64,000 nucleotides of DNA from Mesorhizobium sp. ORS 3324 (GTDB lineage Bacteria; Pseudomonadota; Alphaproteobacteria; Rhizobiales; Rhizobiaceae). The notes beneath the pieces were generated by a model. It ran no database searches, had not been told where the DNA came from, and worked only from the letters and a program-made list of their open reading frames with translations. The stretch spans positions 81,398 to 145,397 of the forward strand of contig LM655198.1 of the NCBI GenBank assembly GCA_000824825.2, read 5' to 3'. Position 1 is the first letter of the stretch, and the number at the start of each line of letters is the position of its first letter. A program made the translations under genes and the position numbers. Below are positions 8,653-18,204 of this stretch, one piece after another.

Positions 8653-10458
8653 ATGATAACGTCCCGTCCTGAGATTGTCGGCACATTCGGCGTCGTCACG
8701 TCGACGCATTGGCTTGCCAGCACGGTCGGCATGTCGATCCTCGAAAGGGGCGGCAACGCCTTCGATGCCGCGGTCGCGGCCGGCTGTGTCTTGCACATTG
8801 TCGAGCCGAACGAGAACGGTCCGGGCGGCGACGTACCAATCGTGCTCTGGAGTGTGGCGACAAAACGCATCGACGTTATTTGCGGCCAAGGGGTTGCGCC
8901 CGCTGCAGCTAGCGCGAGCAAGCTGCAGAACATGGGTTTCGACATCATGCCAGGCGCGGGACATCTGCCTGCTGTCGTCCCGGGGTCCTTCGGTGCATGG
9001 ATGCTGCTGTTGCGAGAATATGGAACGATGCGGCCACGCGATGTCCTCGCTCCTGCCATCGCAATCGCGCGAAATGGCTTTATCACCAATCCAGCTGTCG
9101 CCTCAGTGCTGAATGCCGTATCCGATTTCTTCAAACAGTATTGGCCCAGTTCCGCAGAAGTCTTCCTCCCCGGCGGGAGTGCCCCGAGAGTGGGCACGCT
9201 CCTTTGTCTGCCGGCGCAGGCTGAGACTTACGAGCGGATCGTGCGGGAAGCTGAACAGGCGGGGTTAGATCGCGAGGCGCAAATCGAAGCAGCTCGGCGC
9301 GCCTGGTACGAGGGCTTTGTTGCAGACCGGATCGACCAGTTCTTCCGTCAGCCTGTCATGGACACCTCTGGAGAGGCGCATGCCGGGTTCCTCGCAGGCG
9401 AAGATCTTGCTCGCTGGCAAGCGTCAGTCGAAGCACCGCTGGCAATCGACTACAAACAGTATCGCTTGTGCAAACCCGGACCATGGGCGCAGAGCCCGGT
9501 GATGCTGCAGCAGCTTGCTCTGCTGGCGGGCTTCGACATCGCCGCCATGGATCCGCTCGGGGCGGAGTTCGTCCACACCGTCCAAGAATGCGCCAAGCTG
9601 GCCTTCGCCGATCGCGACGCTTTCTACGGTGACCCGAAGTTTGCTCACGTCCCTATCGATCGCCTGCTCTCAAGCGAATACAACGAGGAGCGCCGGCAGT
9701 TGGTCGCAGCCGAAGCGTCCCAGGAGTTGCGCCCTGGTCGTATTGACGGCTGTGGGGGAGAGATTTCGCTTCGTGCTGCTGGTTCGACGATTACGGCGCA
9801 CAGCGAAATTAGCTTTGCCGCGAAGAGCGATACTGCCAAAACTGAAACCTTGTATCCCTTTTTGGCAGAAACGCATGGCGATACCTGCCACGTCGACATC
9901 ATCGACCAATGGGGAAACATGGTTTCGGCGACGCCAAGCGGCGGATGGATGAGCGGATCGCCGGTGGTGCCTGGGCTTGGATTTAGCGTTTCCGTACGCG
10001 GGCAAATGTTCCTGCTCGACGAGCGCCATCCAAACGCCCTGGCACCCGGTAAGCGACCGCGTACAACGCTCACGCCCTCTTTGGCACTCCGGAACGGAGA
10101 ACCCTACCTTGTCTTCGGAACGCCCGGTGGCGACTATCAGGACCAGTGGGCGCTCCACGCGTTTTTGCGGCATGTGGACCACGGAATGAACCTGCAGGAG
10201 GCGGTCGACGCCCCCAGCTTCCATTCGGCCCATCTGCCGAGTTCCTTCTATCCACGTGAGTGGCTACCAGGTCACTTGGCTGTCGAATCAGGGTTTCCGC
10301 GCCAGACGCTTGCTGAGCTACATCGTCGGGGTCACCGGCTAGAGATGTTTGGTCAATGGGAGCACTACAATTCTGTCACAATGGCTGCACGAGACGGCAA
10401 TGTTATGCGTGCCAGTGCGAGTCCTCGGCGTATGAAATGTTATGCGATCGGACGTTAG
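8653..10458 (+). CDS. Gamma-glutamyltransferase (GGT)-family enzyme 1
   Basis: A 601-residue Ntn-hydrolase of the gamma-glutamyltranspeptidase family, which breaks gamma-glutamyl bonds and self-cleaves at a threonine. GGNAFDAAVAAG (33-44), NENGPGGD (53-60) and the candidate nucleophile T411 in GDTCHVDIID are seen. The C-terminal small-subunit signatures TLTPSLALRNGEPYLVFGTPGG and DHGMNLQEAVDAP follow. The usual TTH of GGTs is TCH here, and the Gly-Gly pocket differs from classical GGT, so it may be a GGT-like acylase with another substrate. No signal peptide is visible, so it probably acts in the cytoplasm. It lies between a divergent gntR and SBP1. It differs strongly from the second GGT-like protein at 27742-29340. 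Confidence 0.88.
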   Translation: MITSRPEIVGTFGVVTSTHWLASTVGMSILERGGNAFDAAVAAGCVLHIVEPNENGPGGDVPIVLWSVATKRIDVICGQGVAPAAASASKLQNMGFDIMPGAGHLPAVVPGSFGAWMLLLREYGTMRPRDVLAPAIAIARNGFITNPAVASVLNAVSDFFKQYWPSSAEVFLPGGSAPRVGTLLCLPAQAETYERIVREAEQAGLDREAQIEAARRAWYEGFVADRIDQFFRQPVMDTSGEAHAGFLAGEDLARWQASVEAPLAIDYKQYRLCKPGPWAQSPVMLQQLALLAGFDIAAMDPLGAEFVHTVQECAKLAFADRDAFYGDPKFAHVPIDRLLSSEYNEERRQLVAAEASQELRPGRIDGCGGEISLRAAGSTITAHSEISFAAKSDTAKTETLYPFLAETHGDTCHVDIIDQWGNMVSATPSGGWMSGSPVVPGLGFSVSVRGQMFLLDERHPNALAPGKRPRTTLTPSLALRNGEPYLVFGTPGGDYQDQWALHAFLRHVDHGMNLQEAVDAPSFHSAHLPSSFYPREWLPGHLAVESGFPRQTLAELHRRGHRLEMFGQWEHYNSVTMAARDGNVMRASASPRRMKCYAIGR

Positions 10459-10712
10459 CTCTATTGAGCCGAATTCGGGGTTGTTGAGATGACCGCGGGT
10501 TCACTGACGTTGATAATGGGTCATTGGTGAAAACCCGGCGATGACACGGGATTGCGGATTATAGTCCGCGCAAACTGTTTACGGCCATTCACATGAACCG
10601 CGTTGCTGGGCTGTGGGCTATGCGCGGGAGGAAAAACAGTCCGAGCCCCGAAGTAATACGACTACCTCGTCAGGTTTTGAATGTCAAAAAGCTGGACAAA
10701 CGGAGGAGCACA
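10459..10712. other. SBP1 upstream region
   Basis: Holds a short inverted repeat gcgga-N6-tccgc (10554-10569) next to AAACTGTTTACG, at the distance where the other SBP genes carry the LysR box. The match to that box is poor, so I do not call a site. Confidence 0.3.
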
Positions 10713-12368
10713 ATGAGGCTTTCAATTGGCAAGTTTGGTAGGCCGACACCTAATTTCCTGGAGGGGCTCGCGGAGGGCGCCAAGAGGGGTGACATGGACC
10801 GGCGCGAGTTTCTGGCGCTGGCTTCCATCTTTGGAGCCTCTGCCGCCATGGCATATTCGATGCTGGGTGAAACCCTGCCTGCATACGCTGCTGACGCGCC
10901 GAAAAGGGGCGGCACCCTGCGGATTGCCACTCTGATCTATACTCCGAAGGAGCCACGCGTAAATGACTACGCAAAGGCGGCACACATCTACCGCCAATTC
11001 CTGGAGCCTCTGGTCAATTATACGCGAGACTACACCTTTGAACCCTGTCTTCTCGAGAACTGGGAGGTCAACGCTGACGCCACCGAATACACGCTACACG
11101 TCCGCAAAGGGGTAAAATGGAATAACGGGGACGACTTCAATGCTGACGACGTAGTGTTTAATCTGCTGCGCTGGTGTGAAAAGCATGTGCCTGGAAATTC
11201 CATGGCCAGCCGCATGGCGGCGCTCGTGGATGATAAGACCGGCAAAGCAACACCAGGCGCCATTGCCAAAGTCGACGAATACACGGTAAAACTCCGGCTG
11301 TCCAAGCCCGACATTACGATCATTCCCGGATTCACTGACTTCCCTGCATTGATCGTCCATCGTGACTTTGACAAGAACGGGTCGAATATCATTGCGCGTC
11401 CCGTAGGTACAGGACCGTTTGAACTGGTGTCGTGGGACGTCGGCCAAAAGGCGATCGTTAGGCGTCGAACAAACGGAAGCTGGTGGGGTGGTGAAGCCTA
11501 TCTGGACGAGGTGCAATTCATCGACTATGGCAGCGACCCTTCCACTGTCCAGAGCGCGTTCGAGTCAGGGGAAATCGACGCTAACGACCAAACATTTTCG
11601 AACTATGTGGCCATTTTTGACAAGCTCGGATTGATGAGACACGAAGCGAAAACAGCAACCACAATCGTGTGCCGCACGCACGTCAAGAGTAAGCCATATG
11701 ACGACCAGCGCGTACGCAACGCGCTGCAGTTGGCAGTCGATAACGAAGCCATACTACAAATCGCTTACGCTGGCTATGGCACCGTCGCGGCAAACTATCA
11801 CGTCGCGCCATTGCACCCTGAATACTATCCCCTCCCGCAAAAGAAGCGAGATATTGAAGCTGCCAGGCGCCTTATGGCCGAAGCCGGTCAGATGGACTTT
11901 GAACATGACATCATCAGCGGCGACACCGATTGGATGAAAGACACAGCCGATGCTATTGCAGCGCAGCTGCACGAGGCCGGGTTCAAAGTGAAGCGCACCG
12001 TTCTTCCGCTATCCACTTTCTTCAACGGATGGTTGGAGTATCCTCTTTCAGCATTGAACTGGAACATGCGGCCGCTTGGTGTACAGAGCTTAGCGCTTGC
12101 CTATCGCAGTGGTGCTGCATGGAACGAGTCGGGGTGGTCAAACCCGGAATTCGACAGGTTATTGGATGAAGCATTGGCCGTCCCTGATCCAGAGAAGCGC
12201 AAGATCCTTATGAAGGATATTGAAACACTTCTGCAGGATTCCGGAGTTATTATTCAGCCCTACTGGCTCACCCTCTTTAATCATTCTACCAAGATGGTTA
12301 AAGGATATGCTATGCACCCAACAGGCGAAATCAATCTATCCAATGTCTGGCTTGATACAGCCGCGTGA
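10713..12368 (+). CDS. Peptide-type ABC substrate-binding protein (SBP1, family 5), Tat-exported
   Basis: Extracytoplasmic solute receptor of the DppA/OppA class, 551 residues from the ATG at 10713, chosen because GGAGGAG precedes it (the frame is open from 10593). The N-terminus has an unusually long n-region (about 27 residues) before a twin-arginine motif MDRREFLALAS, a hydrophobic stretch and an AYA cleavage site. Family-5 features: GGTLRIA after the signal, YTLHVRKGVKWNNGDDF, GTGPFELVSWDVGQKA, a DDQRVRNALQLAVDN helix and a C-terminal YWLTLFNHS. It is clearly paralogous to SBP2, SBP3 and SBP4. No permease gene is adjacent. A weak, partial LysR-box-like sequence lies near 10559-10580. IS66 debris begins within about ten bases of its stop. 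Confidence 0.94.
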   Translation: MRLSIGKFGRPTPNFLEGLAEGAKRGDMDRREFLALASIFGASAAMAYSMLGETLPAYAADAPKRGGTLRIATLIYTPKEPRVNDYAKAAHIYRQFLEPLVNYTRDYTFEPCLLENWEVNADATEYTLHVRKGVKWNNGDDFNADDVVFNLLRWCEKHVPGNSMASRMAALVDDKTGKATPGAIAKVDEYTVKLRLSKPDITIIPGFTDFPALIVHRDFDKNGSNIIARPVGTGPFELVSWDVGQKAIVRRRTNGSWWGGEAYLDEVQFIDYGSDPSTVQSAFESGEIDANDQTFSNYVAIFDKLGLMRHEAKTATTIVCRTHVKSKPYDDQRVRNALQLAVDNEAILQIAYAGYGTVAANYHVAPLHPEYYPLPQKKRDIEAARRLMAEAGQMDFEHDIISGDTDWMKDTADAIAAQLHEAGFKVKRTVLPLSTFFNGWLEYPLSALNWNMRPLGVQSLALAYRSGAAWNESGWSNPEFDRLLDEALAVPDPEKRKILMKDIETLLQDSGVIIQPYWLTLFNHSTKMVKGYAMHPTGEINLSNVWLDTAA

Positions 12369-12900
12369 ATCAGCGAGGCGGCTTCTGGGATAGCGCCGCG
12401 GCTCCTGTGAACCCGAGTTGCGGTCGTCGGCGAGGTAAACGCAAAGTGCCTCCTTGTGCGTCATGCCAGTGCTGAGCGCCAGGATCGGAAGCCGCGTGTC
12501 GTCGGTGTGTAGCTTGGTTCGGCTACGGCCAATCTCACGAAGGCGAGTGTAGATAAGATCGAGCAAAGCATCGGCGTAACCGGCGCTGCGCCAGCGTGGA
12601 TCGCTAGATGTCGATGCCCTTGGCGGCCATCATTTGGGTTGGCGATAGTACGGAAGATCGTTTTCCCACTTCGCCATGATGCTATAGGCGAGCGCGGCAA
12701 TCGACATGAATCAATAGGAAAGGGGCAAAATTGGCGGGCCAGACGCGGCCGATAAGTCTTGCTTAGTCGGCGCCAGTCGATCCCTTCCAGAAGTAGCACC
12801 CCCCGACTTTGTGAGCGAAACGGCGCCTGACCCCTGGTGGTCGGCCAGGCGAAACAGCGGTCGCTCAGCCGCTTTCCGTCCGAAACGGCCGCGACTCCGA
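12369..12900 (-). pseudogene. IS66 remnant (tnpB 3' end and tnpC fragments)
   Basis: Minus-strand frames encode pieces almost identical to the inner IS66 element: VLLLEGIDWRR, the TnpB C-terminus (about 12730-12880), and REIGRSRTKLHTDDTRLP plus MTHKEALCVYLADDRNSG from the middle of TnpC (about 12380-12640). An in-frame stop, frame changes and a missing TnpC N-terminus show decay. It starts within about ten bases of the SBP1 stop, which suggests that it cut off whatever followed SBP1. It belongs to the same subgroup as the inner element, not the outer one. Confidence 0.85.
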
Positions 12901-13065
12901 CGCATCCCATTACTCTGTCTGCGAGGTACCGAACTCATCACAGCCGCTCCGTCCCCAACCCAACTGTTTCCGCCGAAGCATCGCGAAGACCGTATGCGTA
13001 CGCTGAAGGCCGCGGAATGAAGCGTCGCGTGTGCCCGTAGTGGTCGTTATGGTGAGGCGATCAGT

Positions 13066-13141
13066 TCAGGCTGAGGCGGTCTGCTGACCGGCCAGTTTCT
13101 CGGCGTCGCGCAGATTTTTCCATTCCCAGGGCAGCAGTTCG
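13066..13141 (-). pseudogene. C-terminal tail of outer IS66 tnpC
   Basis: Encodes ELLPWEWKNLRDAEKLAGQ and a stop at 13066, the usual IS66 TnpC C-terminus. It continues directly from the segment at 16323-16500 (ISDLPSSRLH) if the inner IS66 and one copy of its 8-bp target duplication are removed. Confidence 0.85.
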
Positions 13142-13198
13142 GTAAGCGTTGCACCAAGGCACCTTGCAATAGGCCGATGAACATGGAGCTTTCGCGCC

Positions 13199-13636
13199 AT
13201 GACATTGGAACATGCAGACGGCGATGTGGTCGCCGAGGACAGCGGCGCCGCGGCGGCCGAAGATCGTGCAACGATGCCCGGCCGCGCGCGGCAACGGAGG
13301 CTGTGGAGTTGCGCGGAGAAACGCGCGTTGGTCGACCTTGCGAGCGCGGCGGGGTCGTCGGTGACCGAGGTCGCGCAAGCGTTTGGCGTAGCTCCTTCGC
13401 AGCTCTATGAGTGGCGCAAGCAGATGGCCGGCGGCGAGCACGATGTCGACGAGGCGGTGGTCACCTTCGCGCGCGTCGAGGTGAACGATCTGCCCGAGGT
13501 CGAACGCGCCGTCGCCGATTGCCCGGACCCGGCCGGCAAGATCGTGGTGGCCTTTGCGAACGGCGCGCGATTGCGGATCGACGGGACCGTCGATCCGACA
13601 GCGCTGCGCATCGTCCTGGCGGAGTTGAGCAGGTGA
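13199..13636 (+). CDS. tnpA: IS66 accessory protein TnpA (inner element)
   Basis: A 145-residue protein with the helix-turn-helix typical of IS66 TnpA: RRLWSCAEKRALVDLA then SSVTEVAQAFGVAPSQLYEWRKQM (about residues 37-80). The C-terminus has the conserved IVVAFANGARLRIDG stretch. Its stop overlaps the next start as GTGA, so tnpA and tnpB are probably translationally coupled. The start lies 57 bases inside the left end of the element. Confidence 0.92.
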   Translation: MTLEHADGDVVAEDSGAAAAEDRATMPGRARQRRLWSCAEKRALVDLASAAGSSVTEVAQAFGVAPSQLYEWRKQMAGGEHDVDEAVVTFARVEVNDLPEVERAVADCPDPAGKIVVAFANGARLRIDGTVDPTALRIVLAELSR

Positions 13637-13983
13637 TCACGGTGGTGCCGACCGACCGGATTTATCTGTGCTGCGGCGCCACCGATATGCGCCGCGGGAT
13701 CAACAGCCTGGCGCGGATGGTGCAACAGGTGCTTGCGCTCAATCCGCACACTGGCGCGATCTTCTGCTTCCGTGGCCGCAAGGGTCATATCATCAAGATT
13801 CTGGCGCATGACGACCAGGGGTTCTGCTTGTTCACAAAGCGGCTTTCCGACGGCTGTTTTGCCTGGCCCGCCACCAAGGATCAGGTCGCCGTTTCGCTCA
13901 CCAAGGCACAGCTTTTGCTGCTTCTAGAAGGGATCGACTGGCGCCGGCCGAGCAAGACCTATCGGCCGCGTCTGGCGGGCTAA
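13633..13983 (+). CDS. tnpB: IS66 accessory protein TnpB (inner element)
   Basis: A 116-residue TnpB (IS66 Orf2), the usual family length. The frame is open further upstream, but the GTG at 13633 overlaps the tnpA stop and gives the normal N-terminus. The hallmark motifs are YLCCGATDMRRGINSLA, GAIFCFRGRKGHIIKIL and the C-terminal LLLLEGIDWRRPSKTYRPR. TnpB is needed for IS66 transposition; its biochemical role is not well defined. Confidence 0.93.
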   Translation: MITVVPTDRIYLCCGATDMRRGINSLARMVQQVLALNPHTGAIFCFRGRKGHIIKILAHDDQGFCLFTKRLSDGCFAWPATKDQVAVSLTKAQLLLLLEGIDWRRPSKTYRPRLAG

Positions 13984-14056
13984 TTTTGCTTCGTTTCTCT
14001 TTGATTTTGTGTCGATTTTGCTTCCGTAACAGAGGTGTTTCGGGTATGTAATTTGG

Positions 14057-15640
14057 GTGTCGGAACAAGCTCCCTCAACCGCTGATTTCCTCGCCCGGAT
14101 CGCGCTTCTGGAAGCGGCCGTTGCTGCCCGCGACATCACCATCGCCGAACGCGATGAGCAGCTGCGCAGAGAGCGCGCCGAGGCCGCACTTCGCATCCAG
14201 CGCTTGCAGCTGCGGATCGATTGCTTCAACCGCAAGGCCTTCGGCCGCTCGTCCGAGAAGCTGGGTCAGATGCTGCTCGAACTCGAAGATCTCGAGACCG
14301 ATGTCGCCGCCAGTGGGCCCGCCATCGAGCTGCCCATCGTCGCCGACGCCGACAAGGTCCGGGTGCTGCCGGTGCGCAAGCTCAACCCGAACCTGCCGCG
14401 CAAGCGGGTGGTTCGCGAGCCGTCCTGCGCATGCTGCCCAGGCTGCGGCGGCGCTCTGCGCGCCATGGGCGAAGATAGCGAGGAGATGCTCGACCTGGTC
14501 GCCCAGGCCTGGCGGGTGATCGAGACCGTTCGACCCAAATACAGCTGCCGGGCCTGCGATAAAATCATTCAGGCGCCGGCACCCGCCAAGGCCATTGCAC
14601 GGGGCAAGCTCAGCTATGCCGCGCTCGCCCATATCATGATGGCCAAGTGGGGCTATCATCTGCCGTACTACCGTCAAGCCCAAATGATGGCCGCCAAGGG
14701 CGTCGATATCGAGCGATCCACGCTGGCGCGCAGCGCCGGTTACGCCGCCGCCTTGCTCGATCCGATCTACAATCGCCTTCGTGAGATCGGCCGTACCCGC
14801 ACCAAGCTACACACCGACGACACGCGGCTTCCGATCCTGGCGCTCAGCACTGGCATGACGCACAAGGAGGCACTTTGCGTTTACCTCGCCGACGACCGCA
14901 ACTCGGGTTCGCAGGAGCCGCCGATCGCCTGGTATCGTGCCACCATGGGCCGCGCCGGCGAGAGCGTGATGAGCGAGCTCGCCGGATTTGCCGGCACGCT
15001 CCAGGCCGATGGGTTCACCGGCTACAATCAGATCTACAGGGGCGGCGCCATTCGAGAAGCCGCCTGCCTGGCGCATCTGCGTCGCAAGATATTCGACGTT
15101 CACGACAGCCAGCCGACCGAGCTCAGCACGACGGCGATGGCCGGTATCCAGGCGATCTACCGGATCGAGGAAGAGATACGGGGGTTCCCGCCGGCCGAGC
15201 GATTGGCCGCACGACGAAGACGAACCCGACCACTGGTCCGCGCGCTGCGACGACAGCTCATGCGCCAGGCCAACGGTTTGTCGCGCCATGCCGATATCGC
15301 CAAGGCCTTCGCCTATGGCACCAAGCGATGGCGCGCGTTCAATCGCTTCCTCTACGATGGCCAGCTCGAGCCCGACAACCTGATCGCGGAGCGCGCCATT
15401 CGTGGATTTACCGTTGGCAGGCGCAATTGGCTTTTCTCGGGCAACTTCGCCGCGGCCGAGCGGTCAGCGGTCGTGCTCAGCATCATAGAGACCTGCAAGC
15501 TCTGCGGCGTCGATGCCGAAGCCTACATGGCCGATGTCATCGAGCGCATCCAGAACGACTGGCCAGCCTCGCGCTGGGATGAGCTGATGCCATGGAACTG
15601 GGTGCGCCGCTACGAGATGCCGCTCCCCTTGGCGGCATGA
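14057..15640 (+). CDS. tnpC: IS66 transposase TnpC (inner element)
   Basis: A full-length 527-residue IS66 transposase with a GTG start. N-terminal coiled-coil-like region (about 15-60, rich in Arg/Glu/Ala), then a zinc-finger-like cysteine cluster (CACCPGCGG, YSCRACD, about 122-170). The DDE catalytic domain includes LHTDDTRLP (first Asp), LQADGFTGYNQIY (second Asp) and the C-terminal LEPDNLIAERAIRGFTVGRRNWLF (Glu). No frameshift is seen. It overlaps the following UPF0149 gene by ATGA. Confidence 0.95.
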   Translation: MSEQAPSTADFLARIALLEAAVAARDITIAERDEQLRRERAEAALRIQRLQLRIDCFNRKAFGRSSEKLGQMLLELEDLETDVAASGPAIELPIVADADKVRVLPVRKLNPNLPRKRVVREPSCACCPGCGGALRAMGEDSEEMLDLVAQAWRVIETVRPKYSCRACDKIIQAPAPAKAIARGKLSYAALAHIMMAKWGYHLPYYRQAQMMAAKGVDIERSTLARSAGYAAALLDPIYNRLREIGRTRTKLHTDDTRLPILALSTGMTHKEALCVYLADDRNSGSQEPPIAWYRATMGRAGESVMSELAGFAGTLQADGFTGYNQIYRGGAIREAACLAHLRRKIFDVHDSQPTELSTTAMAGIQAIYRIEEEIRGFPPAERLAARRRRTRPLVRALRRQLMRQANGLSRHADIAKAFAYGTKRWRAFNRFLYDGQLEPDNLIAERAIRGFTVGRRNWLFSGNFAAAERSAVVLSIIETCKLCGVDAEAYMADVIERIQNDWPASRWDELMPWNWVRRYEMPLPLAA

Positions 15641-16239
15641 GCGCGATCGATGACATGGCGCTGTCGGACCCGGCGCTGGAGGCCTGGATGGCCGCCAAGA
15701 CCAACCCCCGCCCGCTGGTGCGCACCATGTCGGCGCTGGATGGCTTCGTAACGGCAGCGGTCACCGGCCCGCGGTTCGCCGACCCGCAAGACTGGATGTG
15801 CCCGCTCATGGGATTGCCGCGCGACGTCCTGGCCAAAGGCTCTGCAACCGATCACGCCGTGTTCGCCAGCCTCGCCAGGATCCACAACCGGATCAACGAG
15901 ACGCTGTTCGACAGACCGCAGGATTATGCGCCACGCTTCACCACCAAGCCCAGCGGCGGCATCGACCCGCGGCCGTGGTGCCAGGGGTTCTACGCGGCCA
16001 TGAATCTCAACATCAAACGCTGGAAACGGCTCCTCGACCTCAACAATCCCAACCACGGGCTGCTGCTGCCGATCCTGATCTACTGCGTCGACAAGAAGGG
16101 GCGGCCCGTCCTCGGCAAGCCCAGGCCGGGACCCGAGACAGCACACTTCATCGAGCACGAGGGCTACAAGGACATCGCTCTCGTCATCCCCGCTCTTCGC
16201 GAACTCCACTACGTCACCCGCTATGATAGCCCGCAGTAA
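15637..16239 (+). CDS. UPF0149 (YecA/YgfB-like) passenger protein of IS66
   Basis: A 200-residue protein. I choose the ATG at 15637 because it overlaps the tnpC stop (ATGA), implying coupling, although the frame is open from 15592. The pattern ALEAWMAAK, MSALDGFVTAAVTGP and WCQGFYAAMNL matches UPF0149 proteins, small helical proteins of unknown function related to YecA/YgfB. Relatives occur in several rhizobial IS66 elements as a fourth gene. It lies inside the element ends, so it moves with the transposon. Whether it helps transposition is not known. Confidence 0.8.
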   Translation: MSAIDDMALSDPALEAWMAAKTNPRPLVRTMSALDGFVTAAVTGPRFADPQDWMCPLMGLPRDVLAKGSATDHAVFASLARIHNRINETLFDRPQDYAPRFTTKPSGGIDPRPWCQGFYAAMNLNIKRWKRLLDLNNPNHGLLLPILIYCVDKKGRPVLGKPRPGPETAHFIEHEGYKDIALVIPALRELHYVTRYDSPQ

Positions 16240-16322
16240 TCGCCGCCGGCGCGCTGACTAACGGCTGACCGCCATACACGCATTAGGCGACTTCGGGAAA
16301 GGTGCCTTGGTGCACCGCTTAC

Positions 16323-17327
16323 GCAGTTCGTGCAGGCGGGAACTTGGCAGATCAGAGATCCGTGCGAGAACGTCGGCGAGCCAGGCTTTTGGGTCGACGT
16401 CGTTCAGGCGGCAGGTGGTGATGGACGTCAACATGACGGCAGCCCGGTCGGCGCCGCGCTGGCTCCCGGCAAATGTCCACGCACGCCTTCCGAGCGGATC
16501 GTCGTGTCGTCACCATGAAGGCGCTCGGCCGCGAACACATGAGCCTCGATGAGCTTGAAGAGCGGCATGAGGGCAAAGGTTCCATGACCAACCTGATCGG
16601 CCAGTGTCGAGATCGGCATGTCGATGCCCTCGCACCTGAAGCGCGTGCTCTGCCGGTTGAGCGGGATGTGCATGCCGAACTTGTCGAAGAGGATGGTCGC
16701 CAGCAGCTGTGGGCCGATGAAGCCGCGCGGCGTGACATGGAATGGCGCCGGCGGCTGGGTGATCGCCTCGCAATCCCGGCACGTAAATTTCTCCCGGACC
16801 GTTTCGATGACCTTGAAGCGGCGCGGGATCTCCTCCAGCGTTCCGGTCACGTCCTCACCCAGCTTGGACAGCCGCGATCCGCCGCAGCAGGCGCAGGCAG
16901 TGGGAGGTGCGATGACGACGCGCTCGCGCTCGATATTCTCTGGCCAGGGTTTACGCACTGGTCGCTTGCGCGTGAAGGAACGCACGCTCTGGGTCTTCGC
17001 CGCCGCGGCGGCTGCGGCAAGCTCATCCTCGGTCGCCGAGGTGACGAGGTCTTCGAGTTGCAATTCCAACTGCTCGATCAGCCGTGCCGTGCGCTCGGAG
17101 CGCTGCCCGTAGAGTTCGCGTTTCAGCCTCTCGATGCGCAGCTCGAGATGCGCAATCAGCGCCTCGTTGTCGGACAGCATGGCCTGCGCGTTGGCGGCTT
17201 CAGCCTGCCAGTTGGCAGCATCCGCGACAGCCACATCGCGTTCGGCCTGCAGCGCCTCACGCTCGGCCAGCAGCGCCATATAGGCGCTGGCAAGATCCGA
17301 GGGAAGATCAACCGGCTGCGAAGTCAT
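16323..17327 (-). pseudogene. tnpC: Outer IS66 tnpC, internally deleted
   Basis: From 17327 the frame gives the TnpC N-terminus: helical region, CACCGGSRL and FTCRDCEAI cysteine motifs, and the start of the catalytic domain ERLHGDDTT. It then jumps near 16500 to the C-terminal part (LGRRAWTFAGSQRG, then CRLNDVDPKAWLADVLARI) in a different frame. This removes roughly 150-180 codons, including most of the DDE core. The remaining C-terminus is split again by the inner IS66 after SSRLH. The product cannot be a functional transposase. Confidence 0.9.
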
Positions 17328-17371
17328 GCGCCGATTGAATCACATTTCCTTGTATTTTCAATTAAAAAATG

Positions 17372-17716
17372 CTACCCAACCCGAGTTGGACGCCATGTTT
17401 CCTGAGGGTTTCGCCAGTCTATCCCCGATAACAGATAACTCAGCTGTGCAGGAGATACTGTCACTACGCCGCCCTCAACTGTTGGCCAGATGAAGCGACC
17501 GCGCTCAAGCCTTTTTGCGAACAGGCATGCTCCTTGGCCATCATGCCAGATGACCTTCAACAAATTTCCGCGTTTCCCCCTGAAGCAAAACAGGTTGCCC
17601 CCCAGGGGATTATGTTTGAGGACCTCCTGCACCCGTAGCGCCAGCGATGGAAAGCCACATCTCATATCGGTGTAGCCTGTCGCCAGCCACACGCGCACGC
17701 CTTCCGTCGGGATCAT
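17372..17716 (-). CDS. tnpB: IS66 accessory protein TnpB (outer element)
   Basis: An intact 114-residue TnpB with RVWLATGYTDMRCGFPSLA, GGNLFCFRGKRGNLLKVIW and the C-terminal LLSGIDWRNPQETWRP. It diverges clearly from the inner element's TnpB, so the two IS66 copies are different subgroups rather than a recent duplication. Its start overlaps the tnpA stop by four bases. Confidence 0.92.
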   Translation of the reverse strand: MIPTEGVRVWLATGYTDMRCGFPSLALRVQEVLKHNPLGGNLFCFRGKRGNLLKVIWHDGQGACLFAKRLERGRFIWPTVEGGVVTVSPAQLSYLLSGIDWRNPQETWRPTRVG

Positions 17717-18204
17717 CGCAACATTTCCAGGCCCTGCAAGATCCGCATCAGGACACTTACGTCGACGGTGCGGTCAACGATCACACGCCGGCCGTTTGCA
17801 CCGACGATTTCTATCCGGCCATCGGCAGACACCGCTTGGCTGGTAGCCGGCACTTCGGAGTGCGACCGCGCAGGAGGCGGCTCTTCCGCCTCCACATCGC
17901 GCACGCTGTGACCGACCACACCCATGTCAATGAAGGCGATTGGTGCGGTCTCGGATCGGCCACCCAATGTCTGTTCCTGGGCTTGCTTCATCCAGATGTG
18001 CAAGTGGTTCGCGTTCATGTCGTGACGCCGCGCGACAACCGCCACCGGATCACCGGACTCCTGCACCTCACCCACGATCGCCAGCTTCTGCTCGACCGTC
18101 CAGGAGCGGCGCGTCCGCCGTTGGCCCGCATCCGTCCGCGGCGCAAGAGCCGCCGGCGCGCTCGCCTCCACCCTCGACGGCGGCTCCATAGCCAGATACT
18201 TCAT
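17713..18204 (-). CDS. tnpA: IS66 accessory protein TnpA (outer element)
   Basis: A 163-residue TnpA with the helix-turn-helix RRSWTVEQKLAIVGEVQ and DPVAVVARRHDMNANHLHIWMKQ (about 32-72), and the C-terminal IEIVGANGRRVIVDRTVD stretch. The start lies about 80 bases inside the right end of the outer element. The frame is intact, but without a working TnpC this copy cannot move alone. Confidence 0.9.
   Translation of the reverse strand: MKYLAMEPPSRVEASAPAALAPRTDAGQRRTRRSWTVEQKLAIVGEVQESGDPVAVVARRHDMNANHLHIWMKQAQEQTLGGRSETAPIAFIDMGVVGHSVRDVEAEEPPPARSHSEVPATSQAVSADGRIEIVGANGRRVIVDRTVDVSVLMRILQGLEMLR

Larger units (their letters stand above)
13142..16322 (+). mobile_element. Inner IS66-family element, complete
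   Basis: A 3181-bp element with ends GTAAGCG[T/G]TGCACCAAGG reading inward on both sides (23 of 24 bases match). The 8-bp direct repeat GCAGTTCG flanks it at 13134-13141 and 16323-16330. It carries tnpA, tnpB and tnpC plus a UPF0149 passenger gene, all on the plus strand and overlapping or closely spaced. All four frames are intact, so the element may still be active. It is inserted in the tnpC gene of the outer IS66. Confidence 0.95.

Noticed and set aside
10559..10580. Possible LysR box before SBP1
   Set aside because: TTATAGTC and AACTGTTTACG fit partly, but the first half-site is missing.
14075..14683. Minus-strand frame opposite the inner IS66 tnpC
   Set aside because: Antisense shadow of a complete transposase; high-GC codon bias produces long opposite frames.
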